From Oscillospiraceae bacterium (GTDB lineage: Bacteria; Bacillota; Clostridia; Oscillospirales; Ruminococcaceae), in the NCBI GenBank assembly GCA_021199795.1, contig JAJQHJ010000003.1:310001-374000 (forward strand): DNA of 64,000 nucleotides, written 5' to 3'. Made by a program: the position numbers and the translations under genes. The notes under the pieces were generated by a model. The model worked only from the letters and a program-made list of their open reading frames with translations. It had not been told where the DNA came from and ran no database searches. Shown here in pieces: positions 18,882-28,734 of the stretch (the stretch's first letter is position 1; each line of letters starts with the position of its first letter).

Positions 18882-19916
18882 ATGGCTGTCAGAAAAGCCA
18901 AAATAGGAAATCTCACATTGGGTGATGGTAAAATCTATGTCCAGTCGATGCTCAATACCAGAGCTGACGACATAGAGGGAAGCGTCAGGCAAGCGGTAGC
19001 TCTTGAAAAAGCTGGCTGCGAGATTATCAGGGCTTCAATTCCAAATGAGGACACACTAGCTCTTATTCCTGCGATTAAAAATGTGATTTCGGTCCCTTTG
19101 GTTGCCGATATTCATTTCAACTATCGGCTCGCAATCGCTGCCTGTGAACGGGGCATCGACAAGATAAGAATCAACCCTGGCAATATCGGAGATATGGATA
19201 AAGTCAAGGCTGTTGCCGACTGCTGCCGCAGCCACAATGTTCCGATTAGAATCGGCGTCAATTCCGGCTCTCTGGAGAAAGATATCCTGGCAAAATACGG
19301 TTCTCCGACTCCGGAAGCTTTATGCGAAAGTGCTATGAAGCATATTGAGCTTCTTGAGAGATTTGACTTCAACGATATAGTTGTTTCTATAAAATCCTCA
19401 GACGTCAGGCGTAATATTGCCGCCTATCGCCTTATGCGTCAGATGACTGATTATCCATTGCATCTGGGGGTCACAGAAGCCGGTACATACAATATGGGAC
19501 TGGTGAAGTCTTCAATAGGAATAGGCTCACTTCTTGCTGATGGAATAGGGGAGACCATAAGAGTATCTTTGACAGATGATCCTGTCAAAGAAGTTGAAGC
19601 AGGTATCTCTATACTGAAAGCTCTGAACCTGAGAGGCGGCGTTAAGCTTGTTTCCTGCCCGACCTGCGGCAGAACTAGAATAGATCTCATTTCTCTTGCA
19701 AATAAGGTTGAAAAGGCTCTTGCAGGCGTGGATAAAGACATAACTGTAGCTGTTATGGGTTGCGTAGTCAACGGTCCTGGCGAGGCGAGGGAAGCTGATA
19801 TCGGTTTAGCCGGTGGAGACGGTTCAGTCGTCATATTCAGGAAAGATGAAATAATAGGGAAGTATTCTGAGGAAGAAGCATTCGCAGCACTTCTCAGCGA
19901 AATAGACAAGCTCTGA
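18882..19916 (+). CDS. ispG: 4-hydroxy-3-methylbut-2-enyl diphosphate synthase (IspG/GcpE)
   Basis: [4Fe-4S] enzyme of the MEP pathway that reduces the cyclodiphosphate to HMBPP. The 344 residues are the short bacterial form: a TIM barrel with [15 protein letters not shown] and [10 protein letters not shown], and the C-terminal cluster domain with SCPTCGRTR and [11 protein letters not shown], whose cysteines hold the cluster. ATG 18882 has AAAGGA 11 bases upstream; the in-frame GTG 18873 is too close to that site. It lies between rseP and polC. Confidence 0.96.
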   Translation: MAVRKAKIGNLTLGDGKIYVQSMLNTRADDIEGSVRQAVALEKAGCEIIRASIPNEDTLALIPAIKNVISVPLVADIHFNYRLAIAACERGIDKIRINPGNIGDMDKVKAVADCCRSHNVPIRIGVNSGSLEKDILAKYGSPTPEALCESAMKHIELLERFDFNDIVVSIKSSDVRRNIAAYRLMRQMTDYPLHLGVTEAGTYNMGLVKSSIGIGSLLADGIGETIRVSLTDDPVKEVEAGISILKALNLRGGVKLVSCPTCGRTRIDLISLANKVEKALAGVDKDITVAVMGCVVNGPGEAREADIGLAGGDGSVVIFRKDEIIGKYSEEEAFAALLSEIDKL

Positions 19917-19942
19917 AAACATGGGCAGAAGAAAGGTGTACA

Positions 19943-22900
19943 ATGGCATTCAGAACAGTAGGCGAATTTTTCAGTGCATATGGAAATATAATTCCCGAGT
20001 CAATTAAATCTGGCGAAATTCAGAAGCTCGGTTTTTCTAAAGACCACACTAAGGTAGCTGTTGTGGTCAAATTTTCATGCACTGTCACCTCTACTGAACT
20101 TGAAGCATTTGAATATGGTCTCAAGCGTGCCCTTGGCATTAACGAGGTCTACATAAGCCCACGCTTTGAGCCTCAGATGTTCACGGCTGATATGATGCCA
20201 ACTGTTATTTCTGAGCTGAAAAAGCGTCTTCCGGTAAACGGTTTCTTTGATGGAGCAGATTATAATTTAGATGGTGACGTCCTGAAAATTCACCTTAAGA
20301 ACTCCGGAGAGACATTCATAAAAAATGCCGGAGTAACCGATGCACTTCCAAAGATTATTAACTCTTGGTTCTCAAGAAACATAACTGTTGAGATATCCGG
20401 TGAAAGCAATCCTACAGATGACAATGCTCCGGTTCCTGATACTGTGCCCCTTTCGAGAGACGCTGAGCTAGATAAATTGGTCAGCGAACGCATGGTTGCT
20501 GTGCCAAGCTCCAAAAAAGAAAAATCAGTATCAATCCCAACAGATACATACAAAATCGATCCACCCTCTGATGATATCCTCCCCGAAGCAACTGTTATAA
20601 TGGGCAAACGCATTACAGGTAAGATAGAGATTATGCCTATACCAGAGGTATACAATGCAGCCGTTAGCACTAAAACAACTATATTAGGTGATATCTTTGA
20701 CATTGACTTCCGCAATAGCAAGGACAATAAGCGGATAATAATAACCATCAAGGTAACCGATTACAAGAGCTCCATAGTACTTAAGATGATAGAGCTCACT
20801 CAAAAGGGTGAAGCTCTGCTTGAAATGCTCAAAAAGGGCATGACCGTTATTGTAAACGGTGATATTCAGTTCGACACCTATGACAACGAGCTGAATATCC
20901 GACCCCATGATATAAGCTCTGTTTCAAGGGTGAAAAGGACAGATAACGCCCCTGTCAAGCGTGTTGAGCTTCATTGCCACTCGAATATGTCCATTATGGA
21001 CGGCATAGCCCCATCAAATGAGATTGTAAGGCGTGCCTACGGCTGGGGGATGCCGGCTATTGCAATCACTGATTATGGTGTTGTTCAGGGCTTCCCTGAT
21101 GCAATGTATGAGGTAGATAAAATCCGCAAAGAGGGCGGCAATTTCAAAGTCATCTATGGCGTAGAGGCATATCAGGTCAACGATGAAACCAATGTCTATT
21201 TCGGTCACGATCAGAGAATGCTTACTGACGAATTCATCGTTTTTGACCTTGAAACAACCGGACTTTCTGCAGTAACCGAAAGGATAATAGAAATCGGTGC
21301 TGTAAGGGTGAAGAATTTGCAGGTTGTCGAAAGGATGGACACGTTTGTCAATCCTGGCAGAATTACCGAGCTGACCAGCATAAATGACAGTATGGTAGCG
21401 AATGCCCCATATGAAGATGAGGCTCTCAATCAGTTCATTAAATTCTGTGGCGACAATCCTGTACTGATAGCTCATAATGCATCATTTGATACATCATTCA
21501 TCAAGACAGCTGTCAAGCGTTGTGGAAAGAAGTTTGATTTCACATATCTCGACACAGTGGCGATGTCCAGAGCTATGCTCCCACATCTGGGAAAGTTCAC
21601 TCTCGATTACGTAGCGAAGAACCTTAATTTAGGAGATTTCCACCATCATAGAGCCTGCGACGATGCCGAGGTCAACGCTGGAATTTTCATGAAGCTGTCA
21701 GAAAGACTCATGGAAAAGGATAAAGAGCTCACCATAGAGGGCGTAAATGCCGCTGTAGCTAAGACTGATACCTCGAAGCTTCCTACATTCCACCAGATAA
21801 TCATTGCCAAGGACAAGGTTGGATTAAAGAATCTGTACAAGCTAATATCTGACTCTAACCTGAAATACTATCACAAGACCCCAAGAATTCCAAAATCAGA
21901 GCTTATAACTCATCGCGAGGGTCTTATAGTTGGTTCAGCCTGTGAGGGCGGAGAACTCTTCAGAGCAGTTTTCCAAGGCAAGCCTTGGGATGAGCTCTGC
22001 GAGATAGCACGGTTCTATGACTACCTTGAAATCCAGCCAATTGAGAATAACGCATTTATGCTCAATGATGGAAGTGTTACAAGTGAAGAACAGCTTGAGG
22101 ACTTCAACCGCACAATTGTAAAGCTTGGCGAGGAGCTCTCGATTCCGGTTGTTGCGACAGGTGATGTTCACTTCCTTGATGCTTCTGATGCTATTTTCCG
22201 TTCTATTCTGACGGGTGTGACTCATCCAGCTTCGCCTGTCCCGCCACCGCTTTACCTTAAGACCACTGAAGAAATGCTCAAAGATTTTGCATATCTGGGC
22301 GAAGAAAAGGCTTACGAGGTTGTAGTCACAAATTCAAACCTCATCGCCGACATGACCGACCCTGAGCTGAGAGCTTTTCCGAAAGGGACGTTCACACCTC
22401 ATATCGACGGTGCGGATGAAGAGCTTGTTGAAATCTGTCAGAGAAGAGCTCGTGAAATATACGGCGACCCACTTCCCGAAATAGTATCAAAACGTCTTGA
22501 TAAAGAGCTCGATTCAATCATAAAGCATGGATTTGCAGTTCTCTACGTCATCGCAAAGAGATTAGTTGCGAATTCAGTTGAGCATGGTTATCAGGTCGGC
22601 TCCCGTGGTTCTGTAGGATCATCTTTCGTAGCTTCTATGGCAGGCATTTCCGAGGTTAACCCGCTAGTTCCGCACTATGTCTGCCCGAATTGCAAGCATT
22701 CCGAATTCTTCACTCAAGGTGAGATTGGATCCGGATTTGATCTTCCTGAAAAGAATTGTCCTGAATGTGGCACACCGATGCACCGTGACGGTCACGATAT
22801 TCCGTTTGAAACGTTCTTAGGCTTCAACGGTGATAAGTCACCTGATATCGACCTTAACTTCTCTGGTGACTATCAGGCAAGCGCACACAAATACACAGAA

Positions 22901-24268
22901 GAGCTCTTCGGCTCGGATAAGGTATTCAAGGCCGGCACTATATCCACTGTCGCTGACAAAACCGCATACGGTTATGTAATGCGATATATGGAAAACAAGG
23001 GCTTGAAGCTTCCTAATGCTGAAATAGAACGACTTGCAAAGGGTTGTACAGGTACAAAACGAACAACCGGTCAGCACCCAGGCGGAATGGTTGTAATTCC
23101 GAGTGAGTATGACGTTTGCGATTTCACACCCGTTCAGCATCCTGCGGATAAAGCTGATTCAGATATTGTAACGACGCACTTCGACTTCAACTCACTTCAT
23201 GATACAATCCTTAAGCTCGACGAGCTCGGGCACGATGTCCCGACGCTCTATAAGTATCTTGAAGACATGACCGGCACAGTCATCACCGAGACCCCGATGA
23301 GTGACCCGGCAGTTTATTCGTTATTTACTTCTCCCGAAGCATTGGGAGTGAACGAAGAGGAGATTTTCTGCAACACAGGCACTCTCGGTATTCCCGAAAT
23401 GGGCACCGGCTTTGTCCGCGGAATGCTTAAGGAATGTAAACCTAAGACATTCTCAGATCTTCTTCAGATTTCCGGACTTTCCCACGGTACTGACGTATGG
23501 CTCGGAAATGCTTCCGAGCTTATCAAAAACGGCACCTGTACCATCGACCAGGTTATAGGAACGCGTGACAGTATCATGACCTATCTTATTTATCACGGCA
23601 TGGATCCAAGTCTTTCGTTCAAGATAATGGAGATTGTCAGAAAGGGCAATGCTCCCAAGCTTCTGACAGACGAGATGAAGCAGACGATGCGTGATCACGA
23701 TGTTCCCGAGTGGTACATCGACAGCTGCATGAAGATAAAATACATGTTCCCGAAAGCACATGCTGCTGCATATGTTACAGCTGCAATCCGCCTCAGCTGG
23801 TACAAGGTTCACTATCCTCTGGAATTCTATGCAGCGATATTCACTGTCCGTGGAGAAGATTTCGATGCCGAAACTGCTGTCAGAGGCAAGCGTGCTGCTA
23901 AAAACAAGATTGAGAAATATCGCCAGAAAGGCGACCGTACTGACAAGGAAGACGGCGTTCTTGATACTCTCATGATCATCAACGAAGCTCTTTGCCGCGG
24001 AATCGAGTTCCTGCCGGTTGACATACATAAGTCTCACTACAAGATTTATCAGATTGAGGACGGGAAAATTCGTCTGCCATTCGTATCTGTCAGTGGAGTA
24101 GGGGAGAGTGCTGCGCTTGCTATCTATGAGTGTGCACAGAACAGTAACTTCATCACCGTCGAGGAATTCAGAAGTCAGGCGGGCGTTTCAAAGACGACTA
24201 TAGATTCATTAGTGGCTCTTGGCACATTCGGCGATATGCCCTTAGAATCCCAGATGACTTTGTTTTAA
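19943..24268 (+). CDS. polC: DNA polymerase III alpha subunit, PolC type
   Basis: Main replicative polymerase of low-G+C Gram-positives with built-in 3'-5' exonuclease. The 1441-residue protein has an N-terminal domain, an OB fold (about 230-320), a PHP domain (from [10 protein letters not shown]), an inserted DnaQ-type exonuclease (from about 430, [12 protein letters not shown], with HNASFDTSF and HRACDDAE), a zinc region with CPNCKH...CPECGTP, and the polymerase core with [10 protein letters not shown] and [13 protein letters not shown]. All catalytic acids look present. ATG 19943 has GAAAGG upstream. It is the last gene of the operon, ended by the hairpin at 24277-24317. Confidence 0.97.
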   Translation: MAFRTVGEFFSAYGNIIPESIKSGEIQKLGFSKDHTKVAVVVKFSCTVTSTELEAFEYGLKRALGINEVYISPRFEPQMFTADMMPTVISELKKRLPVNGFFDGADYNLDGDVLKIHLKNSGETFIKNAGVTDALPKIINSWFSRNITVEISGESNPTDDNAPVPDTVPLSRDAELDKLVSERMVAVPSSKKEKSVSIPTDTYKIDPPSDDILPEATVIMGKRITGKIEIMPIPEVYNAAVSTKTTILGDIFDIDFRNSKDNKRIIITIKVTDYKSSIVLKMIELTQKGEALLEMLKKGMTVIVNGDIQFDTYDNELNIRPHDISSVSRVKRTDNAPVKRVELHCHSNMSIMDGIAPSNEIVRRAYGWGMPAIAITDYGVVQGFPDAMYEVDKIRKEGGNFKVIYGVEAYQVNDETNVYFGHDQRMLTDEFIVFDLETTGLSAVTERIIEIGAVRVKNLQVVERMDTFVNPGRITELTSINDSMVANAPYEDEALNQFIKFCGDNPVLIAHNASFDTSFIKTAVKRCGKKFDFTYLDTVAMSRAMLPHLGKFTLDYVAKNLNLGDFHHHRACDDAEVNAGIFMKLSERLMEKDKELTIEGVNAAVAKTDTSKLPTFHQIIIAKDKVGLKNLYKLISDSNLKYYHKTPRIPKSELITHREGLIVGSACEGGELFRAVFQGKPWDELCEIARFYDYLEIQPIENNAFMLNDGSVTSEEQLEDFNRTIVKLGEELSIPVVATGDVHFLDASDAIFRSILTGVTHPASPVPPPLYLKTTEEMLKDFAYLGEEKAYEVVVTNSNLIADMTDPELRAFPKGTFTPHIDGADEELVEICQRRAREIYGDPLPEIVSKRLDKELDSIIKHGFAVLYVIAKRLVANSVEHGYQVGSRGSVGSSFVASMAGISEVNPLVPHYVCPNCKHSEFFTQGEIGSGFDLPEKNCPECGTPMHRDGHDIPFETFLGFNGDKSPDIDLNFSGDYQASAHKYTEELFGSDKVFKAGTISTVADKTAYGYVMRYMENKGLKLPNAEIERLAKGCTGTKRTTGQHPGGMVVIPSEYDVCDFTPVQHPADKADSDIVTTHFDFNSLHDTILKLDELGHDVPTLYKYLEDMTGTVITETPMSDPAVYSLFTSPEALGVNEEEIFCNTGTLGIPEMGTGFVRGMLKECKPKTFSDLLQISGLSHGTDVWLGNASELIKNGTCTIDQVIGTRDSIMTYLIYHGMDPSLSFKIMEIVRKGNAPKLLTDEMKQTMRDHDVPEWYIDSCMKIKYMFPKAHAAAYVTAAIRLSWYKVHYPLEFYAAIFTVRGEDFDAETAVRGKRAAKNKIEKYRQKGDRTDKEDGVLDTLMIINEALCRGIEFLPVDIHKSHYKIYQIEDGKIRLPFVSVSGVGESAALAIYECAQNSNFITVEEFRSQAGVSKTTIDSLVALGTFGDMPLESQMTLF

Positions 24269-24276
24269 ACTATAAT

Positions 24277-24317
24277 TACAGGGCGAAATTATATAGGTTC
24301 TCGTCCTGTACTTTTTT
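24277..24317 (+). terminator. Rho-independent terminator after polC
   Basis: TACAGGGCGA (24277-24286) pairs with TCGTCCTGTA (24301-24310), one G-U pair, followed by CTTTTTT. Confidence 0.85.
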
Positions 24318-24406
24318 GAGTCCAAATTGCCTGTCACTAAAAAACGTATACCCGAATAATATGTAGAGAAGTTTTATAACTTTAATACTTAATAGGAGGA
24401 TATACA

Positions 24407-25183
24407 ATGGCTGATTTCGGATCTAACCCATATGGCTTCAAGGAAGCGGTAACCATTGAAGCTCAGCGGATATTCGACAGTTGCTCCGACAGGGATTGCC
24501 TTGAGGATCTGGAAGTCACATTCCAGGATTTCGAGTCGATAAAGCTTGTGAATGAGGCGAACTACGCAAAGGCAAGATGCGCCGAGGTGACAAGCGTTTA
24601 CTTCTCAGTCGAACCGATACCGTTCAATAAAGGCTTCTACTCAGTCGACATTACTTACACCTTTAATGTTGAAATAGACCTTGCGGCTTCCGCTTCTTCA
24701 CCAGCTGAAACCGTAACAGGTACTACAACATTCACAAAGAAAGTAATTCTCTATGGAAGCGATGGAGGAACGAAATACTTTACATCTAGCGACAATGGGG
24801 CGGTGACAGCTACTGGTTGCAGCTACAGCAATCCGCCGAAAGCAACTCTGGCAGTTGCCGACCCGATAGTACTGGGCATTCGTCTGGTTGCATTGCCGTC
24901 TCCTGCCTGCATCATGGACACTGGCGTCGAGAATGCAGTACTATCTGCATCAAGAAAGGCTATATACGTGACACTCGGTGTTTTCTCGATAGTTTCGTTA
25001 GCGAGAACAGTTCCCATCATGGTGCCGTCGTATGACTATTCAGTCCCGAGCAAGGAATGTGTCTCCAACACCGAGAGCCCCTGCGAGTTGTTTGAGAAGA
25101 TAAGCTTCCCGTCGAATGAATTCTTCCCGAAGAGCCTTGAAGACGCTACCTGTGGCTGTCAGACCTCAGCATCCAATTCGTAA
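24407..25183 (+). CDS. Hypothetical protein, 258 residues, cysteine-rich ends
   Basis: I do not recognise the family with certainty. There is no signal peptide and no clear membrane helix. Residues about 70-170 are beta-rich with Thr/Val-rich strands (YSVDITYTFNVEIDL, TGTTTFTKKV). A paired CSDRDC occurs near residue 25, and a Cys-rich tail (ESPCELF, TCGCQ) ends it. The two-half arrangement and strand pattern recall spore-coat or surface-layer proteins of Clostridia, but this is only inference, weakly supported by the sporulation-linked ylmC/ymxH-type gene just after it. ATG 24407 has a strong AGGAGGAT. Its transcript would end at the hairpin 25208-25245. Confidence 0.7.
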   Translation: MADFGSNPYGFKEAVTIEAQRIFDSCSDRDCLEDLEVTFQDFESIKLVNEANYAKARCAEVTSVYFSVEPIPFNKGFYSVDITYTFNVEIDLAASASSPAETVTGTTTFTKKVILYGSDGGTKYFTSSDNGAVTATGCSYSNPPKATLAVADPIVLGIRLVALPSPACIMDTGVENAVLSASRKAIYVTLGVFSIVSLARTVPIMVPSYDYSVPSKECVSNTESPCELFEKISFPSNEFFPKSLEDATCGCQTSASNS

Positions 25184-25207
25184 ACAGAAATCAGGAATAC
25201 TAAATCG

Positions 25208-25245
25208 CTCGCCTCAGTCATATTATTTGACTGAGGTGAGTTTTT
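25208..25245 (+). terminator. Terminator hairpin that contains the next gene's Shine-Dalgarno
   Basis: CTCGCCTCAGTCA (25208-25220) pairs with TGACTGAGGTGAG (25228-25240), 13 pairs with one G-U, followed by TTTTT (25241-25245) and immediately by the ATG at 25246. GAGGTGAG in the 3' arm is the only Shine-Dalgarno for that ATG. Confidence 0.8.
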
Positions 25246-25569
25246 ATGAAATGCACATTGACTGAACTTAAGCGCAAGGAACTTATAGAAACCAAAACCG
25301 GCACCATGCTTGGAAAAATTAGCGATATAGAAATAGACACCGACGAAGCTTCAATCGCCTCCGTAATAGTCTACGGAAGACCCCGGCTTTTCGGAATCTT
25401 AGGCAGAGATAGCGACATGATTATAAGATACAGTGATATTGACCTTGTCGGACGTGACACAGTTTTAATCTCCTCCGAAGAAAAGCTCTCCTGGCGTGAG
25501 CAGCAACCCCGCCTTGGCTTCATCGGAAAACCAGCAACAGATAACGAATCACAAACTGTGTATGCATAA
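25246..25569 (+). CDS. YlmC/YmxH-family PRC-barrel protein
   Basis: A 107-residue PRC-barrel protein of the YlmC/YmxH family, a small sporulation-associated group in Firmicutes of unknown biochemical role. LTELKRKELI, TGTMLGKISDIEID and GRPRLFGILGRDSDMIIRYSDI show the family pattern of a six-strand barrel. It has no membrane segment. ATG 25246 follows directly on the U-tract of a terminator hairpin whose 3' arm supplies the ribosome binding site, so expression should depend on RNA folding. It is closed by its own terminator at 25574-25605. Confidence 0.88.
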   Translation: MKCTLTELKRKELIETKTGTMLGKISDIEIDTDEASIASVIVYGRPRLFGILGRDSDMIIRYSDIDLVGRDTVLISSEEKLSWREQQPRLGFIGKPATDNESQTVYA

Positions 25570-25573
25570 TAAG

Positions 25574-25605
25574 TAAGACCGAGTTTATGCTCGGTCTTAT
25601 TTTTA
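25574..25605 (+). terminator. Rho-independent terminator after the YlmC/YmxH gene
   Basis: TAAGACCGAG (25574-25583) pairs perfectly with CTCGGTCTTA (25590-25599), followed by TTTTT. Confidence 0.92.
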
Positions 25606-25617
25606 TTCATGTTTATA

Positions 25618-25646
25618 TTGACAAACTCCGACATGATGTTTATAAT
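25618..25646 (+). promoter_or_regulatory. Perfect consensus sigma-A promoter
   Basis: TTGACA at 25618-25623, 17 bases, TATAAT at 25641-25646, driving the two genes from 25703. Confidence 0.85.
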
Positions 25647-25702
25647 TAGTTCATAAACATTCGTGCCAACGCGGATTCATCAATTAACAGGAGTGATGTC
25701 AG

Positions 25703-26299
25703 GTGGCAGTATATTATATTACAAACAACAGTTGTGAGTGCTACATAAGTCTCAGCGGAAGTGGAAAATACAACATAACCGCTGATTTTGAAAAAGCGCA
25801 TAAGTTTTCTTCTTCTAAAAAAGCATGGACTTACATTGAATCAAGCGTTTCTCAGGACAAGCGGAACAATTGGCACGTTGAAATGTATGACCCTAATAGT
25901 CAACATCCAATGCCTGATTCTATTACTGGCATCAATCCTGAAGACAGAGTTGACTGGGACGAAGCACTGAAAAATATTGGTGACACCTATCTCAAAGTTT
26001 CCAAGTATCGCGACCAGCTCAACAAACAATTAAGTTCCCTTGATCTCGAACAATGCGACCTTCTCCATGCCTGTGAATTTTACAAATGCAACGTAGTAGA
26101 CGGTTACAAGCTTTACAAAATGCTTCATGACCTCAGAATCAGACGCAGATGGGTCAAAGACGAAATCAAACGTGCTGACACAATTCTCACGAAGAATTAC
26201 TCAGATGTGATGTCCGGCGAGATTCAAGCAGATTTCGCATCTTTAGAAAATCGGGAGTATACTCCAAGAGTGTTGAAAGAACTTTTCGATAATAATTAA
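25703..26299 (+). CDS. Hypothetical protein, 198 residues
   Basis: A soluble protein I do not recognise. The N-terminal half (about 1-75) is beta/alpha with a segment KKAWTYIES; the middle holds a helix with a coiled-coil tendency (about 90-115, YLKVSKYRDQLNKQL); residues about 135-165 are basic (LRIRRRWVKDEIKR). No catalytic motif is evident. The start is GTG 25703 with AACAGGAG nine bases upstream; the nearby ATG 25695 is out of frame. It has a perfect sigma-A promoter and is followed 15 bases later by a methyltransferase gene, so the two likely form an operon. Confidence 0.65.
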   Translation: MAVYYITNNSCECYISLSGSGKYNITADFEKAHKFSSSKKAWTYIESSVSQDKRNNWHVEMYDPNSQHPMPDSITGINPEDRVDWDEALKNIGDTYLKVSKYRDQLNKQLSSLDLEQCDLLHACEFYKCNVVDGYKLYKMLHDLRIRRRWVKDEIKRADTILTKNYSDVMSGEIQADFASLENREYTPRVLKELFDNN

Positions 26300-26314
26300 T
26301 AGGAGAATCTGCCT

Positions 26315-27061
26315 ATGTTCAATTGGAATTCAGACCAATACCTTAAATTCAAAGATCAAAGAACCCAGCCTGCAATAGACCTTGTCAAAAGAGTCTCAGG
26401 CAATAATCCGCAGACAATTTTGGATATAGGCTGTGGACCAGGAAACAGCACAGCAGTGCTGAAATCCATATTTCCTAACGCTCTGATTAAGGGTATAGAT
26501 ACTTCGCAGGACATGATAGACAAGGCAAGGAAAACATATCCTGATATTGACTTCAATTTGGGAGATGCAAGAGAAATCACCGAGAACTATGACTTGCTTT
26601 TCTCAAATGCCTGTTTACAGTGGATACCAAATCATAAAGAGCTTATTCCATTTCTCATGAACAAGCTAAATGATAGCGGAACTCTTGCCGTGCAGATTCC
26701 GATGAATAGAGAAGAGCCTCTGTTCAGGATTATCAGGGAAGTTGTCTCGGATATGAAGCTTAACAGTCTCGAAAGACAGTATTCGCTTAAGCCTGATGAG
26801 TACTACGAGATTTTATCCGGCTGTTCGAGCAGTTTTCAGCTTTGGGAGACTGTTTATTACCACGATATGCCGAATCATGAAGCTTTGCTTGAATGGGTCA
26901 AGGGCACGCATATTCGTCCTTATCTGGCACTGCTCAGTGAAGAGGACGGATTGCATTTTGAAAACGAAATTCTCGATAGAGTTAGGAAAATCTATCCGGT
27001 AATGAGTGACGGCAAAGTAATCCTGCGATTCAGAAGATTTTTCTTTACCGCTGCAAAATAA
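26315..27061 (+). CDS. SAM-dependent methyltransferase, trans-aconitate methyltransferase-like
   Basis: A 248-residue class I methyltransferase. The N-terminus FNWNSDQYLKFKDQRTQPA and motif I ILDIGCGPGNST match trans-aconitate 2-methyltransferase (Tam), which methylates the toxic aconitate isomer. Further motifs are GIDTSQDMI, ALQW-type NACLQWIPNH and the helical lid region with HIRPYL. Function by this resemblance is likely but the true substrate is unproven. ATG 26315 has TAGGAGAAT upstream. It probably shares the promoter at 25618 with the preceding gene. It converges on the GH39 gene only 17 bases away, without a visible terminator. Confidence 0.82.
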   Translation: MFNWNSDQYLKFKDQRTQPAIDLVKRVSGNNPQTILDIGCGPGNSTAVLKSIFPNALIKGIDTSQDMIDKARKTYPDIDFNLGDAREITENYDLLFSNACLQWIPNHKELIPFLMNKLNDSGTLAVQIPMNREEPLFRIIREVVSDMKLNSLERQYSLKPDEYYEILSGCSSSFQLWETVYYHDMPNHEALLEWVKGTHIRPYLALLSEEDGLHFENEILDRVRKIYPVMSDGKVILRFRRFFFTAAK

Positions 27062-27078
27062 TTTGCCTGATAGACTGA

Positions 27079-28593
27079 TTATCTTGTCCTATTAACTCTC
27101 CCAAACTCAAACCCTCTGTCCGATTTAATCGGTGCCTCAAATATTTCAAAGTACACAACTGCATTCGGACTGAGGTTAAGTTGGATGTCAAGCTTTCCAT
27201 CAGTCACTGTCAGTCTTTGAGACTGGACGAGGGGATAAGCTGCTGAACGGAGTAATTCGTTTTGCTCGGGAGTAGGATTTGCGGGTTCGCCAATGTCGTG
27301 CCAGAGTTTACGGGGGTTGCAGACTTCTTCATCGACTGTCTTTGTAATCATGCAGTATTCGCCGTCGGGGAGGTTGATTGACGCTGATATTTTCATGTCT
27401 TCAAGCGGCTCATCGTTGATGATGGAATTCCAGGCAACACCTTGAATTTTGCCATTTTCCTCAGTTACAATAAGCTCTTTTGAACGGTGAACGCATTTTC
27501 CAGTGAGCTTTTTGAAGAATGCAAAGGTATGGAATGTTGGCTTAGGAATACAGCCGTTTGCAACAAGTCCGAATCCACCGTGGAAAGGCGTAAACGGGAC
27601 GCCATGCTCCTCAAAAACATCACCGAATGTCCAGTAGGAGTATGATGCATGAATATCTCCAAGCTCTGCAAGCATTCCGGCAAGGTACGCTGCATTCATG
27701 TTTGTGTCGTGAAGCGGAGTGATAGGGGAGTAGGATGTGTTGAACTCGGTAAGATGAATGTCGAAACCACGGTATTTGTCAAAGTTGTCGACAATCTTCC
27801 GGGTATTTTTGACAGTGATATCTGCACTCTCCCGGTCAATCATGTCTGGATACTGGTAATGCCCTATAGTCTCTGGAACATGGATGGTATAGTGATGTCG
27901 TGTGATGAAATCAAGCGGGATATCATTCTTGTCGGTGTACTCTAAGAACGACCGCATCCACCTTTCGTCATCAACCCCGCAGATGGCAGGACCACCCACA
28001 CGTAAATCTGGGCTCACAGCCTTAATTGCCGAAACAGTGTACTTGTAGAGCTCGCAGTATTTCTCTAAATCCGCATCTTTCCAGAAGCCCTGTAGGTTGG
28101 GCTCGTTCCACACTTCAAAATACCAGTTTTTGACCTCGTCCAAGCCATATCTGTCTGCAAGATGACTGATGGTCGCAGTAACAAGCTCACACCATTTTTC
28201 ATAAGATTTCGGCGGAGTAACATTAGCTCTCCACCAGAATCCGACCTCTTCACATGAAGAAGCCAGCTTTTTTGGCATGAAGCCAATCTCTAAGAACGGT
28301 CTGAGCCCAAGCTCTTTATACATATCCATGACAACATCGAGATACGTGAAATTATACTCAACCTGAGTCTCACCGTTTTCATCGGAGTATTCGTTGTAGA
28401 TAGCGAGATCCTCATAGAAAAGCCCGTGCCCACGGATATATTTGAAGCCTATCTTCTCCTGAACCAGTTTAAGCTGCTCATAGTATTGCCTTTGCAGAGC
28501 AAGTCCCATTCGTCCTGTACCAATGCAGAAATCGACCTGATTGTTGAATGGTACAGTTTTGCTCCTATCAATTTTACACTCAACAGTTTTCAT
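27079..28593 (-). CDS. GH39 beta-xylosidase
   Basis: Cytoplasmic (no signal peptide) family 39 glycoside hydrolase of 504 residues, most likely releasing xylose from xylo-oligosaccharides. The TIM barrel has the acid/base Glu164 in EVWNEPNLQGFW and the nucleophile Glu283 in HLTEFNTSYSP, with HHYTIH and FRGHG-type YIRGHGLF at conserved places. The C-terminal beta-sandwich is complete. ATG 28593 has GGAGG upstream. It is transcribed divergently from a GH3 gene, and its promoter is covered by a dyad, so joint sugar-dependent control is likely. Alpha-L-iduronidase is the other GH39 activity but is unlikely here. Confidence 0.92.
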   Translation of the reverse strand: MKTVECKIDRSKTVPFNNQVDFCIGTGRMGLALQRQYYEQLKLVQEKIGFKYIRGHGLFYEDLAIYNEYSDENGETQVEYNFTYLDVVMDMYKELGLRPFLEIGFMPKKLASSCEEVGFWWRANVTPPKSYEKWCELVTATISHLADRYGLDEVKNWYFEVWNEPNLQGFWKDADLEKYCELYKYTVSAIKAVSPDLRVGGPAICGVDDERWMRSFLEYTDKNDIPLDFITRHHYTIHVPETIGHYQYPDMIDRESADITVKNTRKIVDNFDKYRGFDIHLTEFNTSYSPITPLHDTNMNAAYLAGMLAELGDIHASYSYWTFGDVFEEHGVPFTPFHGGFGLVANGCIPKPTFHTFAFFKKLTGKCVHRSKELIVTEENGKIQGVAWNSIINDEPLEDMKISASINLPDGEYCMITKTVDEEVCNPRKLWHDIGEPANPTPEQNELLRSAAYPLVQSQRLTVTDGKLDIQLNLSPNAVVYFEIFEAPIKSDRGFEFGRVNRTR

Positions 28594-28624
28594 AACAGTC
28601 CTCCTAAAGTAATTCCAAGTGAAA

Positions 28625-28656
28625 ACAGTATAACATGAATAGTGTTATGCTGTCAA
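28625..28656 (-). promoter_or_regulatory. GH39 promoter overlapped by an operator-like dyad
   Basis: Minus strand: TTGACA (complement of 28651-28656), 18 bases, extended -10 TGTTATACT (TATACT is the complement of 28627-28632). The inverted repeat ACAGTATAACA...TGTTATGCTGT (28625-28653, one mismatch) spans from -10 to -35, so a bound protein would block RNA polymerase. Confidence 0.7.
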
Positions 28657-28673
28657 ATATTTTTCAAGGCATC

Positions 28674-28702
28674 TTTACAATAGCTCGTTTCAATGATATA
28701 AT
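28674..28702 (+). promoter_or_regulatory. Sigma-A promoter of the GH3 gene
   Basis: TTTACA at 28674-28679, 17 bases, TATAAT at 28697-28702; a start near 28709 leaves a 26-base leader. Confidence 0.8.
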
Positions 28703-28734
28703 TAGTCTCAATTACTCCCACGGAGGTTATCAAT

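Noticed and set aside
23453..24037. 194-aa minus-strand open frame over polC
   Set aside because: It is a shadow of the polC coding region.
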